Origin: an uncultured Bacilli bacterium
Lineage (GTDB): Bacteria; Bacillota_I; Bacilli_A; RF39; UBA660
Assembly: GCA_934130405.1 (NCBI GenBank)
Contig: CAKOXX010000011.1
Location: 1-46,517 of the forward strand
Length of the DNA stretch: 46,517 nucleotides
Direction: 5' to 3'
A program made the position numbers and the translations under genes. This document shows positions 33,343 through 42,083 of this stretch, one piece after another; the stretch's first letter is position 1, and every line of letters begins with the position of its first letter. The notes under the pieces were generated by a model that was not told the DNA's origin, made no database searches, and was given only the letters and a program-made list of their open reading frames with translations.

Positions 33343-36135
33343 ATGTTTGATAAAAATGAATTTTTAGAGGTATTAGTAAAAAATAAGAAAAAAATGGTAT
33401 TATCAGATTTGATTTTTGAATTATCTAAGACAACTGAGACTAAACTTGAATATTCAGAAATTGCCAAAATGTTAGAAGAAAATCCAAATTCTATTTTAGA
33501 TTTAGTAGAAATGGAAAATAGTGATATTAATCATCTAATGACTTCAGTTTTACAATATGGAGATTATCATTCGAATAACGTACAACTACCATTTATTATT
33601 AGAACACAATTAGAAAAAGGAACACTTCCAAGTGATTATAGTATTGAAAAACTTTTAGCTTCATTACTATATTTAACTAGCACAGATAATAAGTATTCAA
33701 GTCTTGCAGTTGATGTTCTATGTGGTTATTCTAGTGAAGTTTCCCACAATAGACACAAACTATTATATTTTTTAGAAAATAAAGATAAATTTTTAGAAAA
33801 ATTAAATAAAGCGGAAACTATCGCCAATAACAAAGATTACAAAATAACCTATAGTGATATAGACTCATTATATGAATGGAGAAAAATTGTAAATGGAACA
33901 ATTGCAAATTCTATTTTTGATGAAATTTCTTCATATGGAAAGGAAACCGTAGATTATTCACTTTTAGCAAAATTCTTGAAACTAGATGAAGATAACTATA
34001 AAAATGTAAATAATTATCTTAATTTTCAAAAAATGTCCAAAGATTTAAAAGGTAGAAAATATTCACCCGAAGAACAAAAAATGGCAATGATATTAGCTGA
34101 AAGTATGGATATAAGTATGTCCTACAATAACGATGGCATGACATTTACAGATTCTACTCGAAGGAATCCTGTATACAACAGTATTAATTTTGCTGATATA
34201 ATGGATTTTATCAATCTTTATGATAAATCAACTTCAAATAAACCATTTAACTTTATGAATATTAGTCATCTTTTTACTAGATTCAGCAATTATGATGGTT
34301 ATATATCTCATGATGCAGATGCCCAAATATTTAAAGAGTTATATAACAAATATAGAAAAGATAATTTTTCATTTAAAATGGATGAATTTTGTAACTATAT
34401 AAATAGTATTAGCAAAGAGCAAAAGCTAGAAGGAAAAATTGCTAATAGTAAATTATATAAGGAAAGTACCGACTTTGATTTAAATTCATTTATGTATTTT
34501 ATTGGAAGTTTCAGTAAAAATCATGAATTAAGTAGCTTTGCACCATATTTACCTTCTCTTTTAGAAACAACAAGTGGTAAAAAATATTTTGGACCAATGA
34601 TGGTAAAAGAGATTGAAACTATCAAAAATATAGAAAAAATATATTCTAATGATAATTTTGATGAATTATTACAACAAGCCTATAAATTAGTATCTCTATC
34701 TAACTATAGATTGGAAACTTATACTAGAAAATTTATTCAACCTGAACATTATGACAAATTTAAAGCCATTTGTGATTGGTTAAAAAGTAATGACAAAGAT
34801 ATATTTAAAAATTCAATTGATGCTAAGTATAATAGAAAAAAAGATAAAGAAAGAAGTATAGAAGAAACAAAAAATTACTTTTTAAGCCTATCTTTTAGTG
34901 CACTTAGAACTATTGACCTTAATAGTTATTATGAAGGACTTAAACTTCCATTCATAAAAGATAGTTATAATAATCATGAATTGGGAGTTCAAACTATTTC
35001 TGATTTGCATCGTGAAGCATACTTAACAAAACTTGATTCTGTTTGCTTAGAAGAAACCAAAAAACTTCTTGAACTATTCAAAGAAGGCAAATCATTAACT
35101 AAATACATTGATGCTAGTGAATATGATTATAAGGAAATTTCCTATATTATTAATAAAGCCGGCTTAAAATTAGATACCGACACTTCACCATTAGCTAGTA
35201 AAATAAAAGAAGAACAAGAACTAGAAAAACAAAGACTTCAAACTGAAAAAGCAAAATCTTTAGTTGGTTTATTTGCAACTAGTAATTTTGATAGTATGGC
35301 CGAATTTTATAAATACATCTCAGAAGAATATGGTTTATCTGATACTGAGCAAAAAAAACTATTTGCTTTAGCCTTAGAAGATGAGAAACTTGGTAAAATA
35401 GTAGAAGCCAAAAGATCAGCAATCAAAGCCAAACAAATTCAAAAGAACAGTGCACAAGCTACTTTGCGTTCTAAAGAAAGATTAGAAAATAATATAAAAA
35501 ATTATGGTGAAAAAGCTGTTAAAGCAATGCGTTCATTTATTGAAGTAGATGACTGTACAATAAAAAGATTTTGTAAGATGGCCGAAATTAGTGAAAAAGA
35601 CTTTAGATTCTACCGCAAACTTTGTGTTGAAGTAGATGAAAATTTAGCAGCCGAAGTAGATGCCAAATGTGAAAATACTAGTAGAAAGTTCATCTCTTTT
35701 GTAATTTCTTCTTCACGAGAAATGGCTTTAGAAATGAAAAGATGTCATAAAGAAAAAGTGCCATATGATTTATATAGTCATTATGAAAAATATGGTGTTT
35801 CTCCATACACTATGGCTAGTATAGCTTCAGGTTTTGATAGAGTTAGTGAAAGTCGATTAATAAATCAGTATATGTCACTACACCCAAGTATTTTTTCTAG
35901 AATTGGGACAGCAACAGTAGCAAGTATGAAAAGAAGAACAACTGTTTATAATAGTAATTTCTTCTTAGAAAATGCTAGTGTGTCTTATCGAAAGAAAGAC
36001 TTAGACCAAGTAATTGATGAACTAAACGATAAAGGAATACCAGTTTGTGTTGGAACTTTATATCAAGGTTTAGTTAGATTAAAGAAAAATTCTAAAGATG
36101 GTAAAAAGTCATATGTAAAAACTACAAAAAGATAA
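33343..36135 (+). CDS. Large protein of unknown function (930 residues)
   Basis: Starts at ATG 33343 (GAGGGGG upstream) rather than 33328. No signal peptide, no membrane helix, no enzyme motif I recognise. It is helical throughout, with many short Leu/Lys/Glu-rich helices. Near residue ~620-635 there is a charged coiled-coil stretch (KIKEEQELEKQRLQTEKAKS), and again at ~690-725 (EAKRSAIKAKQIQKNSAQAT). Later segments look like helix-turn-helix units: DDCTIKRFCKMAEISEKDFR, and LDQVIDELNDKGIPVCVGTL then YQGLVRLKK. The Lys-rich tail (KKNSKDGKKSYVKTTKR) suggests nucleic acid or ribosome contact. It has a consensus promoter with a possible operator and its own terminator, so it is a single-gene unit. 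Confidence 0.7.
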   Translation: MFDKNEFLEVLVKNKKKMVLSDLIFELSKTTETKLEYSEIAKMLEENPNSILDLVEMENSDINHLMTSVLQYGDYHSNNVQLPFIIRTQLEKGTLPSDYSIEKLLASLLYLTSTDNKYSSLAVDVLCGYSSEVSHNRHKLLYFLENKDKFLEKLNKAETIANNKDYKITYSDIDSLYEWRKIVNGTIANSIFDEISSYGKETVDYSLLAKFLKLDEDNYKNVNNYLNFQKMSKDLKGRKYSPEEQKMAMILAESMDISMSYNNDGMTFTDSTRRNPVYNSINFADIMDFINLYDKSTSNKPFNFMNISHLFTRFSNYDGYISHDADAQIFKELYNKYRKDNFSFKMDEFCNYINSISKEQKLEGKIANSKLYKESTDFDLNSFMYFIGSFSKNHELSSFAPYLPSLLETTSGKKYFGPMMVKEIETIKNIEKIYSNDNFDELLQQAYKLVSLSNYRLETYTRKFIQPEHYDKFKAICDWLKSNDKDIFKNSIDAKYNRKKDKERSIEETKNYFLSLSFSALRTIDLNSYYEGLKLPFIKDSYNNHELGVQTISDLHREAYLTKLDSVCLEETKKLLELFKEGKSLTKYIDASEYDYKEISYIINKAGLKLDTDTSPLASKIKEEQELEKQRLQTEKAKSLVGLFATSNFDSMAEFYKYISEEYGLSDTEQKKLFALALEDEKLGKIVEAKRSAIKAKQIQKNSAQATLRSKERLENNIKNYGEKAVKAMRSFIEVDDCTIKRFCKMAEISEKDFRFYRKLCVEVDENLAAEVDAKCENTSRKFISFVISSSREMALEMKRCHKEKVPYDLYSHYEKYGVSPYTMASIASGFDRVSESRLINQYMSLHPSIFSRIGTATVASMKRRTTVYNSNFFLENASVSYRKKDLDQVIDELNDKGIPVCVGTLYQGLVRLKKNSKDGKKSYVKTTKR

Positions 36136-36146
36136 ATTTTAATGTT

Positions 36147-36183
36147 AAAAGTGAGTATTTATTTTTATAAATTCACTTTTTTC
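36147..36183 (+). terminator. Terminator of the 33343 gene
   Basis: AAAGTGA-(GT)-ATTTAT pairs with ATAAAT-TCACTTT (2-base bulge), followed by more T. Confidence 0.85.
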
Positions 36184-36238
36184 TTTAATAGAAGCAAATG
36201 ATTTTTAATTATATAGTAGATAGTAACCAGTACAGATA

Positions 36239-36267
36239 TTGAAAAAAAGTCAAATTTATGCTATCAT
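36239..36267 (+). promoter_or_regulatory. Promoter of the HD protein-DUF177-rpmF operon
   Basis: TTGAAA (36239-36244), 17 bases, TATCAT (36262-36267) preceded by TG. Next gene starts at 36301 after AAAGTGGG. Confidence 0.6.
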
Positions 36268-36300
36268 AATATTGCTTTAAGCAAAGAAAGTGGGTTAAGT

Positions 36301-36801
36301 ATGCCAAAAACTTCTTATAATAATAAAGAGTTTAATGAGCTGATTTTACCTATAATAAGAAATGATGAGTATCAAAAAACAAAAAGTTGCGTACACCACG
36401 GATTAAACAGATATGATCATATGGTGAGAGTTGCTTATTATTCTTATAGAATAACAAAAATATTACATTTGAATTATAAAGAAACAACTAAAGGAGCTGT
36501 GCTACATGATTTTTTCTTTAATGAAGAAGAAGACAGTAGACTAAAAAGATTAATAGATCATCCAGATTTAGCTTATCTAAATGCTAGTAAATACTTTGAA
36601 CTAACTAATCTAGAAGAAGATATTATCAGAACACATATGTTTCCAGTTGGCAAGAAAGTTCCTAAGTATTTAGAAAGTTGGATAGTTGATATTGTCGATG
36701 ATGTAGCAAGTATTTATGAAAAAACCTTTATCATAAAAGTAAATATGAAGCTAAGTTTTAATCTAATTATTATGTTGTTTCTAATGTTTACAAGGAGATA
36801 G
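36301..36801 (+). CDS. HD-domain phosphohydrolase-like protein
   Basis: 166 residues. Metal motifs of the HD superfamily: CVHHGLNRYDHMVRVAYYSY (His), GAVLHDFFF (HD), LIDHPDLAYLNASKYFELT, IIRTHMFP (His) and SWIVDIVDDVASIYEK (Asp). Such small HDIG-type proteins are phosphohydrolases of unknown substrate. The last ~25 residues (KVNMKLSFNLIIMLFLMFTR) are hydrophobic and could be a membrane helix, although the end overlaps the ribosome site of the next gene. First gene of the operon with DUF177 and rpmF. Confidence 0.75.
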   Translation: MPKTSYNNKEFNELILPIIRNDEYQKTKSCVHHGLNRYDHMVRVAYYSYRITKILHLNYKETTKGAVLHDFFFNEEEDSRLKRLIDHPDLAYLNASKYFELTNLEEDIIRTHMFPVGKKVPKYLESWIVDIVDDVASIYEKTFIIKVNMKLSFNLIIMLFLMFTRR

Positions 36802-36803
36802 TT

Positions 36804-37271
36804 ATGGATATTAGAGAAATATTACAAGGTATTGAAGACAAACTAGAAATTGATAGTGATTTTTCTTTTACGGAAGATTGGTATACAAATACCGATATTG
36901 TAGAATTAAAAAACATTCATTTCAAAGGAAATTTAAAACGATATCCAAATGATAGTTTCTTCTTAGATGGTGAATATAGTGGTGATATGATTTTAAAAGA
37001 TTCTATTTCTTTAGAAGAAATAACTTATCACTTTTCTAATCATTTAGAAGAAGAAGTAACAGAAAAAGTAAAAAATATTGAAAATACTCTTGATATTCTC
37101 AGCGTTTTATGGGAGAATATTGTACTAGAGGTTCCCATTAGATATAGTGTGGTAGATGACTACTCAGATTATCAAGGGGACGGTTGGCATCTAGTAAGTG
37201 AAGAAGAGTATGAAAAAGAAGAGGGAAATTTCCCATTTCGTAATCTACTAGAAGGTAAAGAAAAGGAGTGA
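36804..37271 (+). CDS. DUF177 (YceD) family protein
   Basis: 155 residues. The core NIHFKGNLKRYPNDSFFLDG and EYSGDMILKDSISLEEITYH is the DUF177 beta part; the acidic C-terminus has GWHLVSEEEYEKEEG. DUF177 genes usually precede rpmF, and here rpmF starts 5 bases after the stop. The family is linked to 23S rRNA/large subunit assembly in bacteria and plants. The usual two-Cys motif of the family is not present. Ribosome site AAGGAGA. Confidence 0.8.
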   Translation: MDIREILQGIEDKLEIDSDFSFTEDWYTNTDIVELKNIHFKGNLKRYPNDSFFLDGEYSGDMILKDSISLEEITYHFSNHLEEEVTEKVKNIENTLDILSVLWENIVLEVPIRYSVVDDYSDYQGDGWHLVSEEEYEKEEGNFPFRNLLEGKEKE

Positions 37272-37276
37272 AATAG

Positions 37277-37492
37277 ATGTTAAAATTAGATATTCAATTA
37301 TTTGCCGTACCTTTCAGAAAGGTATCAAAAACACGTAAGAGAATGCGTAGAAGTCACAATGCTTTAACAATTCCAGGAATGGTAGCTTGTCCTTCTTGCG
37401 GTGAAATGATTAAAGCTCATCGCGTATGTCCAAAATGTGGAAGCTACAAAGGAAAAACAGTAGTTGTTAAAAAAGACTCTACAGAAGAATAA
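37277..37492 (+). CDS. rpmF: Ribosomal protein L32 with an L27-like cleavable N-terminal leader
   Basis: 71 residues. The L32 body AVPFRKVSKTRKRMRRSHNA is standard, with zinc-ribbon Cys pairs CPSC and CPKC. Before it stand nine extra residues, MLKLDIQLF, instead of a single Met. MLKLDIQLF|A matches the leader of Firmicutes L27 (MLKLNLQFF|A), which the protease Prp removes; a cut at F|A would leave AVPFRK, the exact mature L32 start. ATG 37277 has a strong site (AAAGGAGTG), and no ATG, GTG or TTG lies in frame at the usual start, so the extension must be translated. Cleavage is inference. Confidence 0.95.
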   Translation: MLKLDIQLFAVPFRKVSKTRKRMRRSHNALTIPGMVACPSCGEMIKAHRVCPKCGSYKGKTVVVKKDSTEE

Positions 37493-37494
37493 GA

Positions 37495-37526
37495 AAGTCA
37501 TCTAATAATTAGATGATTTTTTTGTA
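37495..37526 (+). terminator. Terminator after rpmF
   Basis: TCATCTAA, a short loop, TTAGATGA (8-bp perfect stem) and seven T directly after the gene. Confidence 0.9.
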
Positions 37527-37557
37527 TTTAATAAAATTTTAATACTTATTACGAAAT

Positions 37558-37585
37558 AAAAAAAATTCTCAATTAGAGAATTCTA
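37558..37585 (-). terminator. Terminator of the minus-strand transglutaminase-like gene
   Basis: Read on the minus strand AGAATTCTC, TAATT loop, GAGAATT and T run. The stop codon TGA of the gene is in the loop. Confidence 0.75.
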
Positions 37586-38471
37586 AGTAAATACTTTTAT
37601 CGAAACTATGTTGATTATTATCAGCTTTTTCTAAAGCCTCATTATTAACAAGAAAATAAGTATATTCTAAAATATCTTGATTATTAGAAGTAATAGGATC
37701 ATCCCAAGTAAGATCTAAATGATACCAGGTACCATCAAGAGAAACTCCGTTCCAGACATGCTTATCATTTGATATTCTATAGCTTTCAATCCCTAAATCT
37801 TCTAAGAATAATTCCATTGCATCAGTATAACCACCACAAAGACTGTGCCCTTGTAATAAAGGACCATAAGCTATATCAGATTGATAATTAATAATTCCAT
37901 TGTCACTTCTTTCTTTATCATATCTACTGTGATTAATTATATAATCATGAGCAGCTTTTATCTTCTCTCTATTAGTCATTGAACTATTCCAAATTTCTGT
38001 TTCAATCTCACTAACCTTATTTAGAACAATTTCCCTAACATTATCATTGTAATTGTGTTCAATCGAAACAGTAACTTTATTAGTTTCATCATAATTAGTA
38101 GTTATTCTCTTAAAACTATTAAAAGGATGAACGTAATTATTAATTATTGATAAAGAAGTCTGATCATTTGCAAGCGCTTTAACATTGTCAAGACAAGCTG
38201 TATCCTTCTTACAATAAAAGCTAAATTCATCAACACCAGAGTTTAAAATAGTATAGTAAACATTTCTAACTTCTTCTAAAGTTTCAGGTAAGAAATTATC
38301 AGTCAAAGAAACATATTTGAAACTATAACTTCTAGTATAATCATTCTTTTCTTTAAGTGTCACATTTGGTTTGCTAGCGAAAGACGTATAAACATTATAA
38401 ATTTCATCTTGATAAATATAAGTAATTAAAAATAAACAGATAAATAAAACTAAAACAATAAACTTTTTCAT
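37569..38471 (-). CDS. Secreted or anchored transglutaminase-like cysteine protein
   Basis: 300 residues from the ATG at 38471, which has AAGGAG six bases upstream. A hydrophobic N-terminal segment (FIVLVLFICLFLITYIY) is a signal peptide or anchor. The C-terminal half is the transglutaminase-like fold: EKIKAAHDYIINHSRYD, then GHSLCGGYTDAMELFLEDLG with the catalytic Cys, HVWNGVSLDGTWYHLDLTWD with His and Asp. Extracellular members of this type are found next to wall genes and may act on peptides or cross-links; the substrate cannot be read. Convergent with rpmF, with its own terminator. Confidence 0.8.
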   Translation of the reverse strand: MKKFIVLVLFICLFLITYIYQDEIYNVYTSFASKPNVTLKEKNDYTRSYSFKYVSLTDNFLPETLEEVRNVYYTILNSGVDEFSFYCKKDTACLDNVKALANDQTSLSIINNYVHPFNSFKRITTNYDETNKVTVSIEHNYNDNVREIVLNKVSEIETEIWNSSMTNREKIKAAHDYIINHSRYDKERSDNGIINYQSDIAYGPLLQGHSLCGGYTDAMELFLEDLGIESYRISNDKHVWNGVSLDGTWYHLDLTWDDPITSNNQDILEYTYFLVNNEALEKADNNQHSFDKSIYLEFSN

Positions 38472-38638
38472 TTGCATCTCCTTATAATAATTTTAGCAAC
38501 TAAGCTATTTTCTGTCTAGAAATAACTAAAAAACTTTTTAAAAGTATTTATATTTTATTTCTATAATAGAAATTCCAAACCCATTATCTATACTAATACG
38601 AATATTACTAAATTTAAGAAATAACTTGTAAGAAACGT

Positions 38639-38667
38639 TTGCGTTAAACGATAATTTCTGATAAAAT
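38639..38667 (+). promoter_or_regulatory. Promoter of the parE operon with overlapping inverted repeat
   Basis: TTGCGT (38639-38644), 17 bases, TAAAAT (38662-38667). The inverted repeat CGTTT-GCGTT-AAACG (about 38636-38650) covers the -35 box. Other DNA between 38472 and 38638 shows no gene. Confidence 0.6.
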
Positions 38668-38690
38668 GAAAACGAAAGAATTAAAGAACC

Positions 38691-38714
38691 AAGAGATGAA
38701 ATGCTCTTTTTTTT
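38691..38714 (+). terminator. Short hairpin plus T run in the parE leader (possible attenuator)
   Basis: AAGAG, 8-base loop, CTCTT and a run of eight T, between the promoter and the ribosome site AGGAGG of parE. The stem is only 5 bp, so strength is doubtful, but nothing upstream in this direction needs a terminator. Confidence 0.4.
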
Positions 38715-38735
38715 AAGCGGATAGGAGGTAGTTTT

Positions 38736-40637
38736 ATGGCAACAGTATATAATGACGATTCGATAAAAATATTAGAGGGATTAGAAGCAGTTCGTAAAAG
38801 ACCTGGTATGTACATTGGTTCAACAGATAAAAAAGGATTACATCACTTAGTATGGGAAATAGTTGATAATGCAATTGATGAAGCTATCAACGGTTATGGT
38901 AAAAAAATAGTAATAACTATTCATGAAGATAAAAGTATCAGTGTAAAAGATGAAGGACGTGGCGTACCAGTTGGAATGCATTCATCAGGAAAACCAACGC
39001 CTGAAGTAATTTATACCGTTTTGCATGCAGGCGGAAAATTTGAAGAAGCTGGTTATAAAGTATCTGGTGGATTACATGGTGTCGGAGGAAGTGTCGTAAA
39101 CGCTTTATCTAAATGGATGGAAGTTACTATTGAACGTGATAAAGGTATCTACTTCATTAAATTTGAAGACGGGGGAAAAGTAGCTACTCCTTTAAAAAAA
39201 ATAGGAACCAGTAATAAAACAGGAACGATGGTTAGATTTTTACCTGACGATAGTATTTTTTCAACCATAAACTTCTCTTTTACTACTATTTGTGAACGTA
39301 TGCAAGAGTCAGCTTTTCTTTTGAAAGGTTTAACAATCGAAGTAAATGATTTGGAAGATGACCGTCATGCCACTTTCCATTACGAAAAAGGTTTAGAAGA
39401 ATTTGTAGATTATCTAAATGAAGGTAAATCAACTCTCCATAAAACCTTAGTCTTTGAAGGCATAAAAGATAAGATGGAAATAGATATTGCAATGCAATAT
39501 ACGGATACTTATCAAGAAAATATTGTTTCTTTTGTTAACAACGTAAAAACTAGTGATGGTGGAAGCCATGAAGTAGGTTTTAAGACTGCTTTAACCCGTG
39601 TTTTTAATGACTATGCCAGAAATAATGGCTTTATCAAGGGAAAGGAAAAAGCCTTTGAAGGAAGCGATGTAAGAGAAGGATTAACAGCTATCATCAGTTT
39701 AAAAATACCAGAAGAACTATTACAGTTTGAAGGGCAAACTAAAGGAAAATTAGGGACACCACAAGCAAGAACAGCCGTTGATTCCTTAGTAACTGAAAAA
39801 TTGCAATTCTTCTTAGAAGAAAATAAAATGGTTGCAACTGATATAATTAATAAATCATTAAAAAGCAAAACTGCTAGAGAAGCCGCTCGTAAAGCAAGAG
39901 AAGAAGCAAGAAAAGGAAAAAATAAAGTCACCAAAGAACGAGCATTATCTGGTAAACTTTCTCCAGCACAAAGTAGAGATAAAACTAAAAAAGAACTATT
40001 CTTAGTCGAAGGAGATTCTGCTGGAGGTAGTGCTAAACAAGGAAGAGATAGACGTTATCAAGCAATACTACCACTTCGTGGAAAAGTTTTAAATACTGAA
40101 AAGACGAAAGAAAGCGATATCTTAAAAAATGAAGAAATAAATACGATGATTTATACAATCGGGGCAGGATATGGTTCTAACTTTGATATAAATGATTGTG
40201 AATATAATAAAGTTATCATAATGAGTGATGCCGATGAAGATGGTGGTCACATTCAGTGTCTATTACTAACATTCTTCTATCGTTATATGAAACCATTAAT
40301 TGAAGATGGCAGACTTTATGTAGCACTTCCACCATTATTTAAAATTCAAAGTGGCAAAAATATTGAATATGCTTATACCATCCAAGAAATGCAAGAAAAA
40401 ACGAAAAATAAAAAATGTGAAGTGCAAAGATACAAAGGATTAGGTGAAATGAACGCCGATCAGTTATGTGAAACAACAATGAAACCTGGTAGCAGAACAT
40501 TAATTAGAGTAAAAATAGAAGATGCTCAACTAGCAGAAAAAAGAGTATCAATTCTTATGGGAGATGATGTACCACCTCGTAAAGAATGGATTGAAGAAAA
40601 TGTTGAATTCTCATTAGAAGATGATTATAAGATTTAG
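38736..40637 (+). CDS. parE: DNA topoisomerase IV subunit B
   Basis: 633 residues. GHKL ATPase: LEAVRKRPGMYIGSTDKKGL, EIVDNAIDEA, GMHSSGKPTPEVIYTVLHAG, SGGLHGVGGSVVNALSKW. TOPRIM: LVEGDSAGGSAKQGRDRRYQ and MSDADEDGGHI; end YKGLGEMNADQLCETTMKPG and IEENVEFSLEDDY. GMHSSGKP and the end pattern fit ParE rather than GyrB. Topoisomerase IV separates daughter chromosomes. The partner parC lies downstream, but a 474-residue unknown gene is placed between them. Confidence 0.93.
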   Translation: MATVYNDDSIKILEGLEAVRKRPGMYIGSTDKKGLHHLVWEIVDNAIDEAINGYGKKIVITIHEDKSISVKDEGRGVPVGMHSSGKPTPEVIYTVLHAGGKFEEAGYKVSGGLHGVGGSVVNALSKWMEVTIERDKGIYFIKFEDGGKVATPLKKIGTSNKTGTMVRFLPDDSIFSTINFSFTTICERMQESAFLLKGLTIEVNDLEDDRHATFHYEKGLEEFVDYLNEGKSTLHKTLVFEGIKDKMEIDIAMQYTDTYQENIVSFVNNVKTSDGGSHEVGFKTALTRVFNDYARNNGFIKGKEKAFEGSDVREGLTAIISLKIPEELLQFEGQTKGKLGTPQARTAVDSLVTEKLQFFLEENKMVATDIINKSLKSKTAREAARKAREEARKGKNKVTKERALSGKLSPAQSRDKTKKELFLVEGDSAGGSAKQGRDRRYQAILPLRGKVLNTEKTKESDILKNEEINTMIYTIGAGYGSNFDINDCEYNKVIIMSDADEDGGHIQCLLLTFFYRYMKPLIEDGRLYVALPPLFKIQSGKNIEYAYTIQEMQEKTKNKKCEVQRYKGLGEMNADQLCETTMKPGSRTLIRVKIEDAQLAEKRVSILMGDDVPPRKEWIEENVEFSLEDDYKI

Positions 40638-40649
40638 GTGATAAGATAA

Positions 40650-42074
40650 ATGTATGATAGTGGAGAAGAATTTTTAAACGAATTATATAAAGATTTACAT
40701 GTTTCTAAGATAGTTATGCACACTGCTTTAAAAAGTGATACCCCAGTGGAAAAGATAAGTAAATATTTAACAAGACTTGATAGAGTAGTTAAGAGAGCTC
40801 ATCAAAATGAACACGATTGGAATCTTTTTAAAAGCTTGTGTCATGATAAATATGTAATAAAAGAAGAGGACATCAAAGAAGAGTATATCAATAAAAATAC
40901 TTCTCCTACTTTTTCCAGTGAACAATTGATTTATAAAGTTACGACAGCAGCAAAAGATTCGCTTGATACTTGGATAGATTTCCTTGGTAGCTTGGATAAG
41001 GAAGAAATGTGGCTGAAATTTTGGATATTTAAAGGAATAACTTCGATGGGAAACTATAACGAACAGCGAAAGACCTTTTCAAGAAGAACAAAACATACGA
41101 CAAGTCCTTTTCCGATGTTCGACGCTACAATTACATTAAATATAATTGATAAAATAAAACTTCTTATTAAAACAGATGACAAAGAATTAATTGATGAAGC
41201 ACTCAACAATGAAAGTTTTGCTAAATTATATGCTTATTACTTTTCAAAAAAAAGAGAACAAATTCTTCAAGAAGTAATTAAAAATAATGGTGAATGGTTT
41301 CACTATGAAGGATTAAAGAATCGTGTTAAACTTCGCAAAGACATTATTGGTAAAGGCACCCTTTGGTGTATCGAAAATAGAGAAGATGTTCGACGAATAT
41401 TAGAAAACGATGTAATTGATATTTATTTTTCTAACGATGAAAACGATGAACCGACTAAACCAAGATTAGCTATTGTTAGTAATAACAATGTTATTAAAGA
41501 AATAAGAGGGATTGAGCATAACCAAAATGTTGAACCAGCAATGCTAGAAATATTAGAGAGAAAATTGTTAAGTTATAATCAAACAGAAAAAATTCAAAAA
41601 ATAATTAATGATTCTAGAAGGCTAACAATCTTAGCTGAAAAAGAAAACTATACTAAAGAAGATATTGAATTTCTTTATGAAATTAAAGAAAAAATAGGAT
41701 TCTTTGGTTATGGAAAAGATGAGCGAATCGAACTTTTGAAAAATAAACGAGATATAAAAGTAGACTTGGCTTATTACTTTGATTGTGGTGTTGATGAGAT
41801 AGCTTTAACTAAAAAAGAACTAATGAAATCCGATATTTATTGTTACTATGGAGATATCAGTGAAACAGGAGAAAAACTTAATTTAATTCTTCCTAACTAT
41901 GTAGTAGGAGATGTAAGATGTCCAGCTTTAACTTCAATTGCTGGTTTAGAAAAGTTAGAAGTTGTAACTAATGATTTATTTTTACCCCAAATTAATGAAA
42001 CATTACCAAACTTAAAAGAAGTTTGGGGGCACGACACTAACAAAATTTTAAAAAGACAAGAAAAAAGGATGTAG
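40650..42074 (+). CDS. Unknown protein encoded between parE and parC
   Basis: 474 residues, starting 12 bases after parE (AGGTGA upstream). No signal peptide or membrane helix. Recognisable blocks: WLKFWIFKGITSMGNYNEQR, then NRVKLRKDIIGKGTLWCIEN with a Trp-Cys, IDIYFSNDENDEPTKPRLAI and EIRGIEHNQNVEPAMLEILE. This order resembles a phage- and plasmid-borne group that has G-x-T-x-WCx, P-x-P-R-hhI and RG-x-x-x-x-QN boxes (PcfJ-like), only by eye. The C-terminus has short Leu/Val repeats around ALTSIAGLEKLEVVTNDLFL, like one turn of a leucine-rich solenoid. It ends 9 bases before the parC start. A role with topoisomerase IV or as a cargo gene is open. Confidence 0.65.
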   Translation: MYDSGEEFLNELYKDLHVSKIVMHTALKSDTPVEKISKYLTRLDRVVKRAHQNEHDWNLFKSLCHDKYVIKEEDIKEEYINKNTSPTFSSEQLIYKVTTAAKDSLDTWIDFLGSLDKEEMWLKFWIFKGITSMGNYNEQRKTFSRRTKHTTSPFPMFDATITLNIIDKIKLLIKTDDKELIDEALNNESFAKLYAYYFSKKREQILQEVIKNNGEWFHYEGLKNRVKLRKDIIGKGTLWCIENREDVRRILENDVIDIYFSNDENDEPTKPRLAIVSNNNVIKEIRGIEHNQNVEPAMLEILERKLLSYNQTEKIQKIINDSRRLTILAEKENYTKEDIEFLYEIKEKIGFFGYGKDERIELLKNKRDIKVDLAYYFDCGVDEIALTKKELMKSDIYCYYGDISETGEKLNLILPNYVVGDVRCPALTSIAGLEKLEVVTNDLFLPQINETLPNLKEVWGHDTNKILKRQEKRM

Positions 42075-42083
42075 GTGATATTG

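Noticed and set aside
33264..33467. Minus-strand open frame over the start of the 33343 gene
   Set aside because: It lies over a consensus promoter and the start of a long gene on the other strand, has no ribosome site and looks like a shadow frame.
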